Made by a program: the position numbers and the translations under genes. Below, piece by piece: positions 5,360 to 6,623 of a DNA stretch of 6,623 bases (position 1 is its first letter; every line of letters begins with the position of its first letter). The notes beneath the pieces were generated by a model, which saw only the letters and a program-made list of their open reading frames with translations, had not been told where the DNA came from and did no database searches. The stretch comes from an uncultured Eubacteriales bacterium (lineage in GTDB: Bacteria > Bacillota_A > Clostridia > Oscillospirales > Oscillospiraceae): NCBI GenBank assembly GCA_949451265.1, contig CASTQR010000093.1, positions 1 through 6,623 on the forward strand, read 5' to 3'.

Positions 5360-5365
5360 AGGAGG
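5360..5365 (+). promoter_or_regulatory. Ribosome binding site deciding the holin start
   Basis: A perfect AGGAGG lies seven bases before ATG 5373, which favours that start over the in-frame ATG at 5319. Confidence 0.85.
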
Positions 5366-5372
5366 ACTGATC

Positions 5373-5855
5373 ATGGAAAAGACAATCAACAATGTGAAAG
5401 CGGCGGTGGCGGCGGTCATCGGCCTGCTGACGGGCCTGTGGGGCTGGCTGGGCTGGCTGGTGGTGGGGTGGATCGTGGCGATGGCGCTGGACTACCTCAC
5501 CGGGTCGCTGGCGGCGGCCAAGGCCGGGGCGTGGTCCAGCGGCAGGGCCAGGGACGGCATCTGGCACAAGTGCGGCATGGTGGTGGTAGTGGCGGTGGCG
5601 GCGGGGACGGACCTGCTGCTGGCGCTGGTGCTGCAAAACCTGCCGCTGGCGGCGCTGCCGGTGGAGTACGCGGGGCTGGTTTGCCCGGTGGTGCTGGTGT
5701 GGTACATCGTGACCGAGCTGGGCAGCATGGTGGAGAATGCCGTGGTGATGGGCGCGCCGGTGCCCAAGTGGCTGGGCAAGCTGCTGGCGCTGGGGAAGGA
5801 CGCCGTGGACAGCGCGGGGGACAAGCTCAGCGGGGAGGGCGGTGACGGCGTATGA
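5373..5855 (+). CDS. Phage holin, TcdE/Phage_holin_4 family
   Basis: A 160-residue membrane protein of the phage holin 4 (toxin secretion/phage lysis holin, TcdE-like) type. Such holins form pores in the cytoplasmic membrane that release or activate the endolysin, and in some clostridia help export toxins. Hydrophobic segments lie at about 11-24, 26-43, 66-88 and 100-115. Family hallmarks are ALDYLTG (38-44), the following small-residue and charged stretch SSGRARDGIWHK (55-66), and ELGSMVENAVVMGAPVPKWL (115-134), which corresponds to the family's conserved E-x-x-S-x-x-E-N-x-x-x-x-G-x-P-x-P region. The C-terminus is short, charged and glycine-rich. ATG 5373 has a perfect AGGAGG. The stop overlaps the endolysin start (ATGA at 5852-5855), which implies translational coupling. 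The gene appears intact. Confidence 0.9.
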   Translation: MEKTINNVKAAVAAVIGLLTGLWGWLGWLVVGWIVAMALDYLTGSLAAAKAGAWSSGRARDGIWHKCGMVVVVAVAAGTDLLLALVLQNLPLAALPVEYAGLVCPVVLVWYIVTELGSMVENAVVMGAPVPKWLGKLLALGKDAVDSAGDKLSGEGGDGV

Positions 5856-6595
5856 CGGCGCAGGATCGGGTAATCGCCACCGCCCGGGCCCAGGTGGGCT
5901 ACTTCGGGAAAAAGACCAACGCCCAGCTGGACGCCCCCGCGGCAAACAAGGGAGGGAAGTGGAACAAGTACGCCCGGGATTTGGACGCGCTGGGGGACTT
6001 CTACAACGGCAAAAAGAACGGCTACGACTGGTGCGACGTGTTCGTTGACTGGTGCTTCGTCACCACCTTCGGGCGGGCGGCGGGACAGCGGCTGCTGTGC
6101 CAGCCTGACCGGAGCTGCGGGGCGGGCACCGGGTACTCCCTGGGGTACTACAAAGCCAAGGAGCGGCTGTTCTCCAGCCCGAAGCCCGGTGACCAGATTT
6201 TCTTTGGGGACACCAAGAGCACCTGGCACACCGGGCTGGTGGTGGAGGTGTCCGGCGGGTACGTCCACACCGTGGAGGGGAACGCCGGGAGTCCGTCCGC
6301 CGTGCGGGCGTGCCGCTACAAACTGGGGAGTAAAAGCATCAAGGGCTACGGGCGGCCGGATTGGGGGCTGGTGCCCCAGGAAAAGCCTGCGGCACCGGAG
6401 AAGCCTGCGGAGGGAAAGGAGGAGGACGCGGTGAAGTATAAGACGCTGGCGGACGTGCCGGAGTATTACCGGGCGGCGGTGGCCAAGGCCGTGGAGGCCG
6501 GGGCGCTGAAGGGCACGGGGAACGGGGAGATCAATGTCTCCGAGGATCTGTGCCGGACGCTGACCATCCTTGACCGGATGGGGAAGCTGGACTGA
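5852..6595 (+). CDS. CHAP-domain phage endolysin with C-terminal anchoring-like module
   Basis: A 247-residue peptidoglycan hydrolase (amidase or endopeptidase) without a signal peptide, so it would depend on the holin to reach the wall. The CHAP domain covers about 1-175. The likely catalytic residues are Cys61 in YDWCDVFVDW, His126 in TWHTGLV, and Glu142 or Asn144 in TVEGNAG; the PKPGDQIFFG and GYGRPDWGLV motifs are typical of clostridial phage amidases. A proline/glutamate/lysine-rich linker (about 176-195) leads to a roughly 50-residue C-terminal module, YKTLADVPEYYRAAVAKAVE to LTILDRMGKLD. Similar modules recur at the ends of clostridial lysins and look like a half SLH-type repeat; wall binding is inferred. 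ATG 5852 overlaps the holin stop. No frame damage is seen, so the product may still be active. Confidence 0.92.
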   Translation: MTAQDRVIATARAQVGYFGKKTNAQLDAPAANKGGKWNKYARDLDALGDFYNGKKNGYDWCDVFVDWCFVTTFGRAAGQRLLCQPDRSCGAGTGYSLGYYKAKERLFSSPKPGDQIFFGDTKSTWHTGLVVEVSGGYVHTVEGNAGSPSAVRACRYKLGSKSIKGYGRPDWGLVPQEKPAAPEKPAEGKEEDAVKYKTLADVPEYYRAAVAKAVEAGALKGTGNGEINVSEDLCRTLTILDRMGKLD

Positions 6596-6623
6596 AAGAC
6601 GAAAGACGCTCCACCTGAAGATG
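6596..6623. other. Short 3' edge, no assignable feature
   Basis: Only 28 bases follow the endolysin stop. They include a tandem GAAAGAC repeat straddling the stop region and an ATG at the last three bases. That ATG could begin another gene, but nothing can be supported. Confidence 0.3.

Noticed and set aside
4967..5845. A 292-codon plus-strand frame overlapping the holin
   Set aside because: Its product is Gly/Ala/Arg-rich and repetitive, while the holin frame has a family match, a perfect Shine-Dalgarno and coupling to the endolysin.
5118..5945. Minus-strand frames opposite the holin and endolysin
   Set aside because: They are His/Pro/Arg-rich shadows without domains or ribosome binding sites.
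1..6623. CRISPR array or insertion sequence
   Set aside because: No spaced identical repeats of CRISPR length, and no transposase or IS-type terminal inverted repeats, were seen.

Overview
The window is GC-rich, with Firmicutes-type Shine-Dalgarno sites (AGGAGG, AGGGAGGA), an ArgR/AhrC-family regulator directly followed by argS, and a TcdE-like holin next to a CHAP endolysin. This suggests a high-GC gut clostridium of the Oscillospiraceae type (Flavonifractor/Intestinimonas-like). The placement is inferred from style and gene content; no marker gene settles it.

Left part (1-2611), chromosomal. The C-terminal end of a YfcC/DcuC-superfamily membrane carrier comes first. It is followed by a strong hairpin and then an AraC-family regulator that unusually carries two complete AraC DNA-binding domains in tandem. 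A 250-base spacer follows, with two similar promoter-like modules. Each has three TATNC half-sites at 9-10 base steps, a GTATAGCG element, and a TATAAT exactly 26 bases after that element's start. This spacer precedes argR.

Middle (2141-4460), an arginine locus. argR (arginine repressor), argS (arginyl-tRNA synthetase) and a tRNA-Arg with anticodon CCG lie head to tail with very short gaps, ending at a strong terminator. The layout suggests that arginine sensing, the charging enzyme and its tRNA share expression. The YfcC-type carrier upstream could be an amino-acid transporter in the same theme, but that is inference.

Right part (4461-6623), a decayed prophage in the tRNA-Arg gene. Three GTCCC repeats at exact 11-base steps lie between the terminator and the end of a tyrosine integrase gene on the minus strand. 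The integrase is a pseudogene: most of its catalytic core is missing, the C-terminal piece with LGHS and the tyrosine is in another frame, and its N-terminus is also lost. Its truncated start abuts, on the opposite strand, the 3' end of an unrecognised gene, then an apparently intact lysis cassette: holin and CHAP-domain endolysin with an ATGA overlap. No replication, head or tail genes are seen between integrase and lysis genes, so a large deletion is likely. The other attachment site, if present, lies outside the window.
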